64,000 nucleotides of DNA from Setaria digitata (taxonomy: Eukaryota; Nematoda; Chromadorea; Rhabditida; Setariidae), in assembly GCA_003640385.1 (NCBI GenBank), contig RCAB01000054.1:153899-217898 (forward strand), written 5' to 3'. Both the position numbers and the translations under genes were made by a program. Below, in pieces: positions 12,358-24,700 of this stretch (positions within the stretch are counted from its first letter, which is position 1; every line of letters begins with the position of its first letter). Under the pieces are notes generated by a model that searched no databases, was not told the origin of the DNA, and saw only the letters and a list, made by a program, of their open reading frames with translations.

Positions 12358-13701
12358 CTGTTATAAATCCGGCAAAGCAGAAAGCCAGCTTGATTAGCTG
12401 TTGTTTTTAATGTAATTAATGAATAGCAATAGTAGGAATAATTAGTAACAGTAGCAATAATGCATTGATTGATGAGGAAGAATTTGTGTTAATCAACTTA
12501 TTTCATATAAATGGTAGCTTCTTTTTCCGAAAATTATTGAACTGATACAATAATTGGTCTGAAATTTTACGGGAACTTCCAGCAAATTCCATTATTAAAA
12601 TTTAAAAAATTGATAAACGAATAATAAATTGAACATGCAAAAATTCATGAAGCAATTACTAAATTGTTAGAAAAAAAAAAAAAAAAAAAAAAAAAAAAAN
12701 TAATAATTTGAGAAGGAACTAGGATTATAAAGTATTCTTCCTCCTACTTTTCCCTAATTCGAAATTTCCATTAAATAAAGTGGATAGCTGCATACAATTT
12801 GAAAATATATCTTACAAAGTTACAAAATTGCCAATTTGATAAAATTTTTTGCAAAAAAATTTTAAAGGGAAGGATTTAATTTTTTAAAATTATTTTTATG
12901 GCAATTCTGACTTAGAAGATGTTTAATAAATAATTATCAATGAAGGAAAAGATGAGGACCAAGAAATGTCTAACATACCCTTCATTATATGACTTTTGTT
13001 ATGCAAGAAACTATGGGAATTCGCCAATTTTTGGACAAGTTTTTAGAAATTATTAGCCAAGTGTAAAGATTCTCGAGCGGTGCTCAAATATTCCGACATT
13101 TGGAACAAAGAATTTGAACAGAAATGATGAATATTTGAGTTTGACTTTTTTTTTTTTTGCAAATTAAGACTGAGCTTATTAGTTAGGCCCAGTTCGGCGA
13201 AGAAGAAAAGAATGAAATAATTGTTGAGGCGGAAAAAAAAAAGCGCTAGATTAGATTAGTACCGCGAGATGTTCGTTTGGAAATTAATAAGAAGAAAATT
13301 TTAAAGTCAATGCAAATATGAAACTTATTGGACGAAGCTATTTTCTATTAAATTTTTTTTTTCGAAAAAGCAACTTATGCTATTTTTAAATACTTACATT
13401 AATTTTAATTAAGAGTCTTATAACACATGCATTCCTTTTTTTTTTTTTTTTTAATGAATTAATAAAAAAATTTTTCACACTTTTTGCACTTAATCATTTT
13501 CTCTATACAGATGTAGTGCTAATAATTGAGATGACAAAACAAAAAAAAAAAAAATAAGAAAAAAAAAGAACAACACTGATAAATGAATGAATAAATTGTG
13601 ATAAAAATTTACTTGAAAAGATATGGAAAAATTTATGATGATGATCTTGCTTTTTAAAAAATCTGAAATAGTTTTAATTGTTCAAATTGTTCAGTCTAGT
13701 T
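12358..13701. other. Non-coding stretch with poly-A and N
   Basis: AT-rich sequence with a 29-base poly-A run at 12671-12699 ending in an N at 12700. A short open stretch near 13187-13250 (plus strand, AQFGEEEKNEIIVEAEKKKR) ends at a stop and has no convincing splice sites, so it is not called. Confidence 0.4.
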
Positions 13702-13854
13702 CTAGCTGCTTAGAATCTGGTTTCCAGGAAACATGAAGTCGATATTTCCATGGCAGAACCGAGGGATCCAGTTGAAAAAGCCTTCCTTTACTTCATCATC
13801 AATCGTAAAACATTTGTCAGCACCTTTGCATGAACAATAAAAGTAGCATTCATT
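13702..13854 (-). CDS. Exon-like Cys-containing frame, gene unrecognised
   Basis: On the minus strand an open frame runs from an 18-base poly-A into a stop TAG at 13702-13704. It begins ECYFYCSCKGADKCFTIDDE and continues with VKEGFFNWIPRFCHGNIDF and MFPGNQILSS. The amino acid mix, including five Cys in the first part plus Trp, looks coding in a region where chance frames close quickly. No ATG is in frame at the 5' side, so if real it starts at an acceptor; cAAAG at about 13835 is one option. It could equally be a decayed exon. No family assigned. Confidence 0.3.
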   Translation of the reverse strand, partial: NECYFYCSCKGADKCFTIDDEVKEGFFNWIPRFCHGNIDFMFPGNQILSS

Positions 13855-13860
13855 TTTTTT

Positions 13861-16800
13861 TTTTTTTTTTCATTTTCCGAATGATAAAAAAAGGGAAAGC
13901 TAAAGGAAATAATTTGTGTCACACAGTTATTAGTAAAATAAAATATAAATAAAAATCGATTAAAACTCAATAATTTTCCTTTTTTTTATCATTATTATTA
14001 TCATTAGGGTAGTGGTGATAAATGGTGATAAATTTAACAGCTTTACACAAAGACAAACAATGAAAATGGCATTTAATTGTAAAATTAATTCGAAACAAAA
14101 AAGAAATTATAGTTCATATCAACATTTTAAAATAAAAACAAATCATTTCAATATTTTAAATGGCAAACAAAATCCCTATATTTTTTTGAAATTTAAAACC
14201 AGATTGACTTGAATCAGAGCAACATTTATTAAATTTTAATGGAAATAATTTGGAAAGTAATTTCAGTCAGTTTTCTTTCGGAAATCCTAAAATTAGACTA
14301 TACAGTTAATTAGGCATCTTAAAGTAGTAGATAAAGAAAGAAGTATGTAAATCCACCACGCTATACAGGTATATTTTAATTTTTGATTGATCAGCTTTTT
14401 GTGTACTTTAGGAAAAGCTGAATCTTACGAGAAATTTCAATTATAAAAGAAATTTATGACGAAAATGCTAAATAAATTTCAGTTGCAATTATCAAAATTG
14501 CTGTCATCTTATGATTGTTTCTGCTAAGCAAACGTTTTGATCGCTTCCTGATTTTACCTGTTTATTTTAATCAGTCAATTTTGTGTTAACACGAACTTAT
14601 CTTCAGGTAAGTTTATTCTCCCTTTAAGTGCTAGACATAATTTTAGAGTCAATTTTACCACTTTTTTCTTCAAATTCATACATACCTGTCTGTCACCTAC
14701 AATACTTGTTGATCTGTAATTTTTTTCTTTCTGAATCTTCTTTTCTTAATCCGAATTTTCCGATTTAGTGATGTTCAGTCTATCGTACAATTTCTCAACA
14801 CTACCGTAAAAGTAAGAATTGATGATAGTGCTGCCTAGTTTGAATTCAGAAGAATTATATTCAAAATCACATGAAGCCAGAAAGTGGAATGAAAGGAGTA
14901 GAACTAACTTCTAATTAGTGTAGTGTAAGTAGTAGCGGAAGCAAAAAGTGCATTCATTTTCATTCCTCTCAAAGAAAGCAAGCCAAAAAAGTTTGGCTCT
15001 AAAGCTCAGTCTGTTTTCGATACCCAAAAAAAGTTCAATTAAAAAAAAAAAAAAAAAAAAAGTGAAAGAAAAACACATTGAAAGGAAGAAATTGATGAAA
15101 GGAATGTTTCGAGGAAAAGTTTTAATATCAAAACTTTGTCCAGGAAAGAAAAAAAAAGAAAAAACAACCTGAAAAAAGAGAAAGGAGCATTTTCAGTGTG
15201 TATGAAATTCATTTATATTCAACAATGTTCAATTTATTTTAATTTGAAAGAAGAAAGAGTCAATTTAAAGAAGAAAACGTTCTCACTGATAGCAAATAAC
15301 AAAAATTTGATTTTTTTTTTTTTTTTTTAAAATGGCTTCCAATTTTCTATTCGTATGCTTTTTTCCTTTTTCTTTTTTTGCTAATTGGATTTAACTATCA
15401 TTGCGAATGCAAAAATGAAACAAACAAAAGAACGAAAAGTGAAATGAACATTTAGCATCTGAAATTACATTGCTTTTGTGATAAGACGTCATACGTGATT
15501 AAATACGTCTTTTCCGTGAGACATGATTCGATGGAAAAGAGTGTAGGAAAGTGCGTTTAATTTCTTCCATTGATAATTAGTTACACCTTTCATTCTCATT
15601 CATTTTACTTCATTTTTAAGTAGAAATAAAATGGCTCAAAAACTAAGTTAATAAGTAATAATAATAATAAAAATGCAAATAAAGAAAAATAGATAACAAT
15701 ACTTAACATAAGTCACTTAACACAATTGAACCACGTTCGAAAAGTTTCGCTTTTATTTTCTATTTTTTTTTTTTCTTTTTTGACAATTGACAAATTTTTC
15801 AAATAAATTAAATAGGTTTTGCTATTTGCGAGGAAATTATGAAGCAAGTCAAGTATGATGTTCAGTAAACAACCAAAAATTCAATTGCGACTTAAAAAAA
15901 AAAAAAAAAGAATTTTTTTTTCTCTGAATAGAGGCTGGAAAATTCGCAAAATATAATCTAAAATTCTGAGTTTGAAGCTATTTTTATACCTCACCTGGAA
16001 CTACATATCATATCCTATGAACTGTATAAGCAGATGAAATTTTTAATTCCCAAAATCTCTTCTAATAAATTTAAATTAAAGAGAAAGATTTTTGAATTCT
16101 GAAAAGTTTTCCTTTTGATAAAATTTTATCCTCATAGAATATTTCTTTAGCATTTGTCTTTTTCTTTTTCATTTTTTGCTTGTTTTTAGTAATATTCTAG
16201 AATATACCAGTTTATTGATAAAACTTTAAAATACATTATCTCTCATCATGTGATAACTGAAATCATTATAATAATTACATTTCGAATAAATTCAAAGTTT
16301 CATTTAATACGAACAGATGGCATTTTCCTTTTCATGTTTTCAGATAGCCAAGAAATCACTTTAAATGCATAATGATTATCTATCTCATTATTCAGTACTA
16401 CTTTTCTCTGAGAAATACTTTAACTGGCCTAGGCTGATCACGAGAAAGTCATCGAAATGATATTTTATAATGCGTTTGTTAGGTAAAATTATTTGTTGGT
16501 TGTTGAAATTTTCTCCAGCAAAATTGTTTTGTATCATTTTAAAATAGTATTAAGTCAAAGTTAAGCTATAACAATTGCTGATAATTGATGATATATATCA
16601 GTAGCTTCCAACTAAATGACTTATTGTTTATTTTTTGAATGCACCATTAAGTGGTCACTTGTGAAAAAAGGTAAACAAATGACAAAAGTGCGGTAAATAT
16701 TTGAGCGGACTTTCCACAGTTATAAAATAGAGAGAAAATTATTGAAAGATGAAAGGAACAGTTATTGTGTAGTAAAAAAACAAAAAACAAAAGAAATTTT

Positions 16801-17989
16801 ATAAAATATTGGCTAGTCGTTGAAGCATTTCTCGAGAAATTGTTATATGTTGTGGTAATTTTTCTCAAGAAATATTCAAGTTCCTGCTAAAATAACCTTT
16901 CCGTTTGTTTGATCAATCAAAAAACAAAAAAAAAAAGGAAAAGGAAAAATTGTGTAAAATTTGATTTTGCTTTTTTTTTTTTTTTTTTTTTACGCAAGGG
17001 ATTTGATATATCCATAACAAATAAATACATTAAATTCTGTTTGGTTAACGTTAAAGCTGTTGTTAATGTGGTGAAAAAGTTTTCAAAATTTTTTGAACTA
17101 ATCATTTGATGTTTTTCTTTTTGGAATGAGCAAAGAAAGAGGGAAAATCAATGAAATATTTGTAAGAATAAGTGTAAAATGAAAGTTTTTATATGTTTTT
17201 ATCCATATTTACTGATTATTCTCAATACATAATAAAATACTTCTTAAGAAAACCTTCTCCCACCTACAAAAAAAAAAAAAAAAAAAAAGTGAAAATAGGA
17301 AGAAATGAGAAAGAAGAGAGAGGGAAAGGGAGAGAGAGAGAGAAAGAAGATACCGGAGGAGAAATGTGAAGTTGAAAGATACCTCCTATATCTCACTGAG
17401 GAAATGGAAAGTGAGAAGGATAGTTGGAAGTTATGGCTCTGGTTTAGGTGAGCAATTAGGCCTGGACTAAGAAGAAAGAAAGCCTTTCTGGCTAAATGAC
17501 AATTTATTGGATATTATTGGGAAGGGAAGAAAGAATGTGAATGTGATCGTTATTGACAAGCTAAAGTGATGCAAAAAAGAAATTTACTAATAGAAAGGGA
17601 GGAAAAACAACTATAACAAAAAAATAAGAGGAAAGAAAAGGAAAATTTATGAAAACTGTAAATTTAATAAAAATTTTCAGTTTTTTAATTAAAACTTTGC
17701 ACAAAAAAAATTATCGCTTAATAATATTTGTATAAAAAAGAAAAGAAGGGAATTTAAATTGTAAATATGAAGAAACAAGGTGATAAATAAATTCAGTGAA
17801 ATTTTTTTTTTTTTTTGAGAGAGAGATGTTAAACAAATTACAACTAAATTGTTTCGTTTCATTTCATTTTATTTCTTTTCTTTTTGGAAAAAAGTTTAAA
17901 GTTAGAAGGAAAGGTCAAGAGGTCAGAGGTTGAGGATGGAAGGAGATGGATGATTAGTAGTGTCTAAGGTAAGGATGAACAATGTTTAC
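13861..17989. other. Stretch without a supportable gene (13.9-18.0 kb)
   Basis: Homopolymers and chance frames rich in Lys or Phe dominate. At about 17265-17350 a poly-A run passes into a purine-rich GA tract (gggagagagagagagaaag). A GACGTCATACGTG block lies near 15487. I see no gene. Confidence 0.45.
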
Positions 17990-18728
17990 GGTGGCCAGAT
18001 CGAAATGAATTGAGTGGAAAAATGCAGCTGTCGAAGAAAAGGGAACGGAACGGATCGTCCTCAAACAGAAAATTAATGAACAGATTGATTCTCTCAACTT
18101 GGCCTCGTCTAAGATCAATTATTACTATTCTTAATTAGTCTTAATTGTTTCATTCGTTAGTCTTACTCATTAAATGGTTTGTTTTTATCATAAAACTGAA
18201 GAGAAATTATAATCAATCATTGACTGATTTTAGAAAATTAATTTAAAAGTGGAACTTCATGAATGTTGATGAATTATATCATTTTAGGTATTTCAGTTAA
18301 TTATTTCATTAAATAAAAAAAAGTGACAGTCGAGTGACAAAGATTATGAATTATTGTTGCGTATCAGTGGGGAATTTTTATGACCTAATACTTTACCAAA
18401 ATAAGCAAGTAGTTAAAGCTGAAATTCTAATTACAAAAACTGCTTTTGCTTCTCTTTATTCCTTAGCTTAGCCAATTTAACTGAAGTTGTAATAAAAGAT
18501 GTGAGAATCAAAGATCTAAGAAATTCAGTTGTTTTATTTACGAAAACAGTGGTGCTAATGAATATGTTGTAATGTATTTTAGCGTCAACAATCAGTAACC
18601 AATCGGTACTGATAATCTAAAATAATCAGTCAATCACTCCTATCACCGCACTTGTTGGCTAGAAAGGAAAGTTTCTCCAAGACAGCGGACATAGCTTGCT
18701 AATAAATCCATAAGAGAAATATAATAAC
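17990..18728 (-). CDS. Possible 5' end of a minus-strand gene (two exons)
   Basis: Two islands fit together in phase. The first, 18728-18647, follows an acceptor reading cctaccgcag and contains ATG at 18711, encoding MDLLASYVRCLGETFLSSQQ then V and two bases of a codon before a gtgata donor. The second, 18059-17990, follows a tttgag acceptor, completes the Arg codon and reads TIRSVPFSSTAAFFHSIHF plus DLAT before a gtaaac donor. Without the donor, the frame runs another 11 codons to a stop. The product is not recognised. The acceptor just upstream of the ATG could be a trans-splice site, as is usual for nematode first exons. The link to islands at 13.8 and 12.3 kb is a guess. Confidence 0.35.
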
Positions 18729-21700
18729 CTGCGGTAGGTGCAGATTAATTAATATTCAGTAGTGCATTTGAATGGTAAGATGATAGTTTAGAGATAAGAA
18801 ATTGGAAAAAGAGAGATGAAGTGAGGTTGATATTAACAGGTAGAATTAAGATGAATCAAACAGCAGGTAAATGAAAAGTTAAATGATAGCATAGGAGAAA
18901 GTTTGACATCGCGAATCAGATAAGAAGGAATAAAATTAGGGAGAATGGATAAGAGATATAAAGTCTTCCTCCTGTCTCCTACCGTTCGTTTGTTGACTGA
19001 CGAAAAAAATAACTTGAAAATCACAAATGTTTCATTTAAAAAAGAAGGTGAAAAAGTTTTCCACCCAATAGGAGGGGTTATCAAAATTAAACGCATAATT
19101 GATAAACTTTTTTGATTAAACTGATAGGAAAAGCAACTAGTTAGACCGAGACAAACGATAATTAGTGCAATGAAGGGTTTACTTGTTGCTTGCTGATTCA
19201 AATATACCTATTTATCCTTTATCAATCCTCGCAATGGCTTATTTATGAAATGGCGTCCTTAATTAACCGTCATTTCTTTTAATTAACTCTCATTAACCAC
19301 TTTATTTAACATATTAATTATTACTATATATATACGCTTGTTATAATCGCAATTGTTCAAATGTTATAATGAAACGGAAAAAATTTCCTTCTTAATTTCC
19401 TACTTTATATTGCTTGATCTCTATTACAACGATGTATTATCATGCATGATCATGATTCCAGTATGAATATCATGATAATATATGAGAGTATATTTTACTT
19501 ATATTTAATTATTTCTATCTGTAAAATCTTTTATACAAGAGCAATAATATCAACAATTCAGTAGTAATGAAAAGGATGAAAAATTACACTAACAGCAACA
19601 ATAATGATAATAATAACTTTGCTAGTGACAAGCCAATATCAGTAGCTTCCTTATTCTTGATAAGACTTCTTTATTCATACAAAAACATTATTTCATCACT
19701 TTAACGATCGTATCGCAGAGCTATCATTATCATTACGATAACCTAGAATTACCTAAACAGATGATAATTATACTTTAATTTAAAAAAAAAAAAAAAAAAA
19801 TATCAAAAGTTGATGGCAGAAAAAAAAAAGAGACATTGTCAATATAGAGGAAAGACACGATTAATAAATTCATGCTCATTGCAATTGTTAAATAAATGGT
19901 AGTAATGGTCGTTGTGATATGGAAAAAGAGAAATTGACTCAAAATAATAGTGAACGGGCTTAATTATAAAACTAAATAGGCTAATTTGAAGTGAAAAAAA
20001 GAGAAATAAATTGGGAGATGTACTGTTTCCAAAAGTCTAAGTGATCAGATACCAAAAAATATTGGAATGAGAAAGGCAGTGGAAAGAAATACTTTGTTAA
20101 ATGTAATCAAAAACAATATTTGAAGTTAGAAAACCGCGAAATAGCGAGTATCATGACGAGACGGAAATTGGAAATTACGTAGTAACTGCAACAGAATCTT
20201 CAAAAAATATTGAGCATAGCATTTTTGGAATAAAGGGATGGTGGATTGTGATAAAGTCACTCAATTCAATTGCGATGGAATAAGATAATTAATGATGATC
20301 ATTTGTATGAGGAAAGACGGATCTACGAATTTTATGATATTTTGGGATTAAACTAAGAATTGCTCAGCTGCTGATTGTAATTTGAAGATGACGACAAAAC
20401 AATTTGAAATTAAGTGGCCAGTGAAAAAGTCTTAATGAATGATTCCAGTAGCAGCTTGTTGTGCAAGTGTATAGTAACTTTTTGGATCTCTAATCCAAAC
20501 AATTAACTACTAGTGAAAGAAATTATTATTAAATGGAAATGAAATTTATTTAAAAAAAAAAAAAAAAAAGAAAAAAACTAGAAAACACAAGTACAAAATA
20601 ATAAAAAAAAACTGTAAGTACAGTACTTAGATGTCGCTGCCACTCGAATAATTATCAAATAAGAATCTAACGCACAGTATCTTTTTGTTTTTTTGGCTAA
20701 AATAGCTACAGAATGGCAATCCTAACGTACAGTGCTCTGGATATTACTGTAACCAGGACAATCAATAAATTTCGGCTTAGAATAATCCGAATATTTCCAT
20801 ACTGTAATAAAAGCCAAATAAAGAGCCTACAGTAGCATAGATATTATGGTAATTAAGATGATTAGCAAACTAAGACTTTGAAGAAGAAGAAGAAGAAGAA
20901 GAAAAAAAAGAAGAAAACAAGAGGGGAAAAAGTGAAATTAGGCAGTACTTTAAGATCGATGCGGCAATTTTGGTAAGAACGAGTAATAATTATTGAAGTG
21001 AATGTTAGAGTATTTGAAAAAATGCCAAAAGATTCACAAATCGTGAAAAGTGAACAATTATAGAGAAATGATCAAAAAAATGTTCATTATTTTTCCTTCC
21101 TATTAATTAATAGAAAACAATAATAGGTAGCTTGAAGACTGTGCAAAAACTATTATCACAAAAGAGTTTTAATTTTATAACATCATATCTGTCTAATCTT
21201 CTATCATGTTAAGAATCGAAAAGAGCTTCTTGTCGAAGTGTTAATCATTTTCAGTTTTCTTCTCAAGCAATGCCATAACTTACACATTCACTGCTCAATG
21301 ACTTTTACTATTAACTTGATGACAATTTACTAAGTTCAAATAGTAACACATACTGCAATACTTTCTCGATGACTAGAAATTCTTAGAATTTCATCAAACT
21401 GCAATTTGTCATCAAATTTCAATTTCGCATCAAAAGCTGATCATTTCTTTTAATTAAAATAAGAATTTATTAAAGATAACATTGTGAAGAATTCCTACGG
21501 CATTGAAATATTTGACAAAAGGAAAAGTTTAAAGTTAAATTTAAACCGACAAAATTGCAAAAAGCTCATTGAAGATATATTATTAGTCAATTAATGAATA
21601 TTTGAATGATTATTGAAAAAGCTACTTTATTCAGTCAGATGAGTATTAGTGTTAGTCGTTTAGCGTCTAGCGCTATTTCATTATTGTTAACACTAGTCTT

Positions 21701-24700
21701 ATCAATTCTAACAAATTTTTTCATCTCATCTCATTCGCTAACTCGCCAAAATTCACTTTAAACTATTCCTCACATTTACCAAACTTCTTCTGACCACTGG
21801 TCATCTTCATTCCTTTGCCAAACGATTAATTCAGTTTATTTTCCCAACATTCATCACTGCAGTATGACAGCACCTCAAGTAGAACGAAATCTGAAGTAGC
21901 TCAATAATCGATGAACCATTCATTCTTCTAGTGTAGAATAAGATCTTTTATCACTGCATGATAGCGAACGAATGATAAAATTGAAAACAAAAAATGAAAT
22001 GATAAAAAATTAAAGAATGATACAGATAAAAAAAGAAAGGAAGACAAAATTGGCAATGTTCTTTTGCCAAAAAGTACTATAAATTTTCATTCAAATCCTT
22101 TATGAATATATTTTATTGCTGAATTCCTTTTTTTTTTTTCTCTCGGAAGAAATGAATACTCATTAGTGTTATGTTATAAAAAAAAACAAAAATCTCTGGG
22201 CTATCACTGTAATCAACAATTCTTCCATCAAAATCAATTCAGGCCAAAACGGCTTATTCGAGTTGAATAATTGAATAGATTTTGCTTATTGTTACAATGA
22301 GGCTTGTCCAACCTGTCGTCAATGTCAAGAAATTATTTAAAAGTCAGAAATTTCAATAATTATTTGGAAGACATGAACAATTAGGCATTGAATTAATTAG
22401 TTCCTATAAAATATATTACTTGACTTACAACCTTTACCCCAAGCATATTTTTTTAGTAAAAATAAAACTTAAAATTTGAAGAAAAAAGAGNGAACAATTA
22501 GGCATTGAATTAATTAGTTCCTATAAAATATATTACTTGACTTACAACCTTTACCCCAAGCATATTTTTTTAGTAAAAATAAAACTTAAAATTTGAAGAA
22601 AAAAGAGGAGAAAAGTGAAGGACAAATATGAAAGTGCACTAAGCAATATCAAAAAATGCCAAAAGTCAATTTTGCTATCGTTTTTGGCATAAAATATAAA
22701 AAAAAAAAAAGAAAAAGAAAAATGCTTTTAGATCAGGCGGATAAGTTTTCATCAGTTTAAATTATTGGCAGTTGAAAAATGAAAGAAAGAATTTTTCTCT
22801 TCCTTTTTCTTTCTTTTTTTTCTCCCTCTTTTTCTCTTTCGATTCTCGAAGTTCCCAATTCTCGAGAGGACTTCAGATTGAAATATGCAAAATTTTTCCA
22901 AAAAAAGAAAAGACATATAGTGAAACCAAATTTGCTTGTCTTCATATGATACATTAAATTAAAAAAAAAAAAAAAGAAAAAAAAAAAAAAAAACGATGCA
23001 CATGAAGATTTCGACGTTATTGAGTGTCAGACACAAATTTTTCCGTATTTTTTTTTCAACTTTTTAAAAATTTGCAACGTCATATGCAATCCCTTTTTTT
23101 GGAACGTGAAGTGAATTAATAGAATTTTATCATTTACTTGAAAAATTAAAAATAAGTAGGAGTTAATTTATTGAATGAATTTTAATGAATAGAAATGCAA
23201 ATGTTGCGCTTCAAAAAATTTCTGCCCACCGTTAATGATACATGTAATATTAATTAGTACTTAATTAATAGCAAATAGCAATTAAATAATTAGCATTTAT
23301 AACAATTTCCCTAGTCAAATTAAGATTCCTACATTGCTAACTTATCAATTTGATGAGGCAATAGGAGAAAATTCAGATAAAGGAAATAATTTGGCTGAGA
23401 AAATTCGATAGAGAATTAATAGTTCGAATTAATCTTTTTAGTTCAGCAGGAGAAACTGAAAATCATGTTGAAAAATCTTTTTGAAAATTTTTTTTTCCTC
23501 AAATGCAATTTTTTACTGCATTTTGATCCTAACATAATTTCTCCATATAAAATGAAAATTTGTTAAATAAATATAACTTTTGACTTCATTATTAAAATTA
23601 AAAACAAAATCCATGAAAATACCAATTTAGATTTACATTAAGCTACTTTTCAACAGTTTACTGAAAAATTTCGTTAATGAATAATCTAATCAGTTATTTA
23701 ATCATGCAAATTTAATACCGTTCAATAGCATCTGCTGAATTGAATGATCACTAAAATTATCATCAAATTATCAGAATGAAAAAAGAAAAAAAAAAATTTA
23801 AAACATCATATCCCTGATAGAGTATGAAATTAAACCTAAAATTGCTATATGGACAAATTGAGAAATGCTCCTCTAGAAATGCAAAATGATAAAATTTCGA
23901 TATTAATTTCGAGCAATCAAGACTGTACTTTTCGAGAGTTTTGGGAAGAAAAATTCAAAATATGTTCATTTTTATACGATACAAAAGATAGAAGAAATTT
24001 AAAAAAAAAAAAAAAAAAATTACTAAAAACCAACCATTGACTCTTTTTTTGAAAAAAAAAAAAGAGAGAAACAGAATTGCTCTAAAATAAGATGAACTAA
24101 CTTCTCTTTGAATACACATCACATGTATTTCCTAGACCAGTACTGCTAAAGTAAACATCCGATAGATTTAGCCCTAAGTTTGTCTTTCTCTTAACGTATA
24201 AGCGTGCGTATGCGTCCGTCTGTGTATACGTGTGTGCACTTACATGCATTTATCTACTTATTTATTTCATTTTCGAAAAAAAAAAAAATAGGAAAAGTTT
24301 TTGAGGCCAAAGGACGAAAGTTTACTGCCTTCAAATATCAATCTTAAAGACACTCATTGTATTTTGTGCATATTTGAGCCCCAAAAACATGCAACAGAAA
24401 AGAAGAAAAGGGCCCAGTTCACTTCTTAGCCATCACATTTTATTTACTCAGATGAGGCAAATTAAATAGATTTAATGATTATTCATTCATTTCGTTTCTC
24501 ATATTTCTTAAGATTTTTATCAAAGTTTTAAAATTATCAATAAACTTTATTTGAAGTTTTGTGATTTTGGGAGCATTTAAATTTTTAAAATTGTAACTGA
24601 CATTGAATTGAAGTATTTCTTACGATTTTTAGAAAATTTAAAATTTGAAACTGCAAGTGAATTTCAACTGTGAATAGAAGTAAATTTAAAGCTTATTACA

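Noticed and set aside
13187..13250. Short plus-strand stretch AQFGEEEKNEIIVEAEKKKR
   Set aside because: Too short, ends at a stop within a purine-rich run, and has no clear acceptor.
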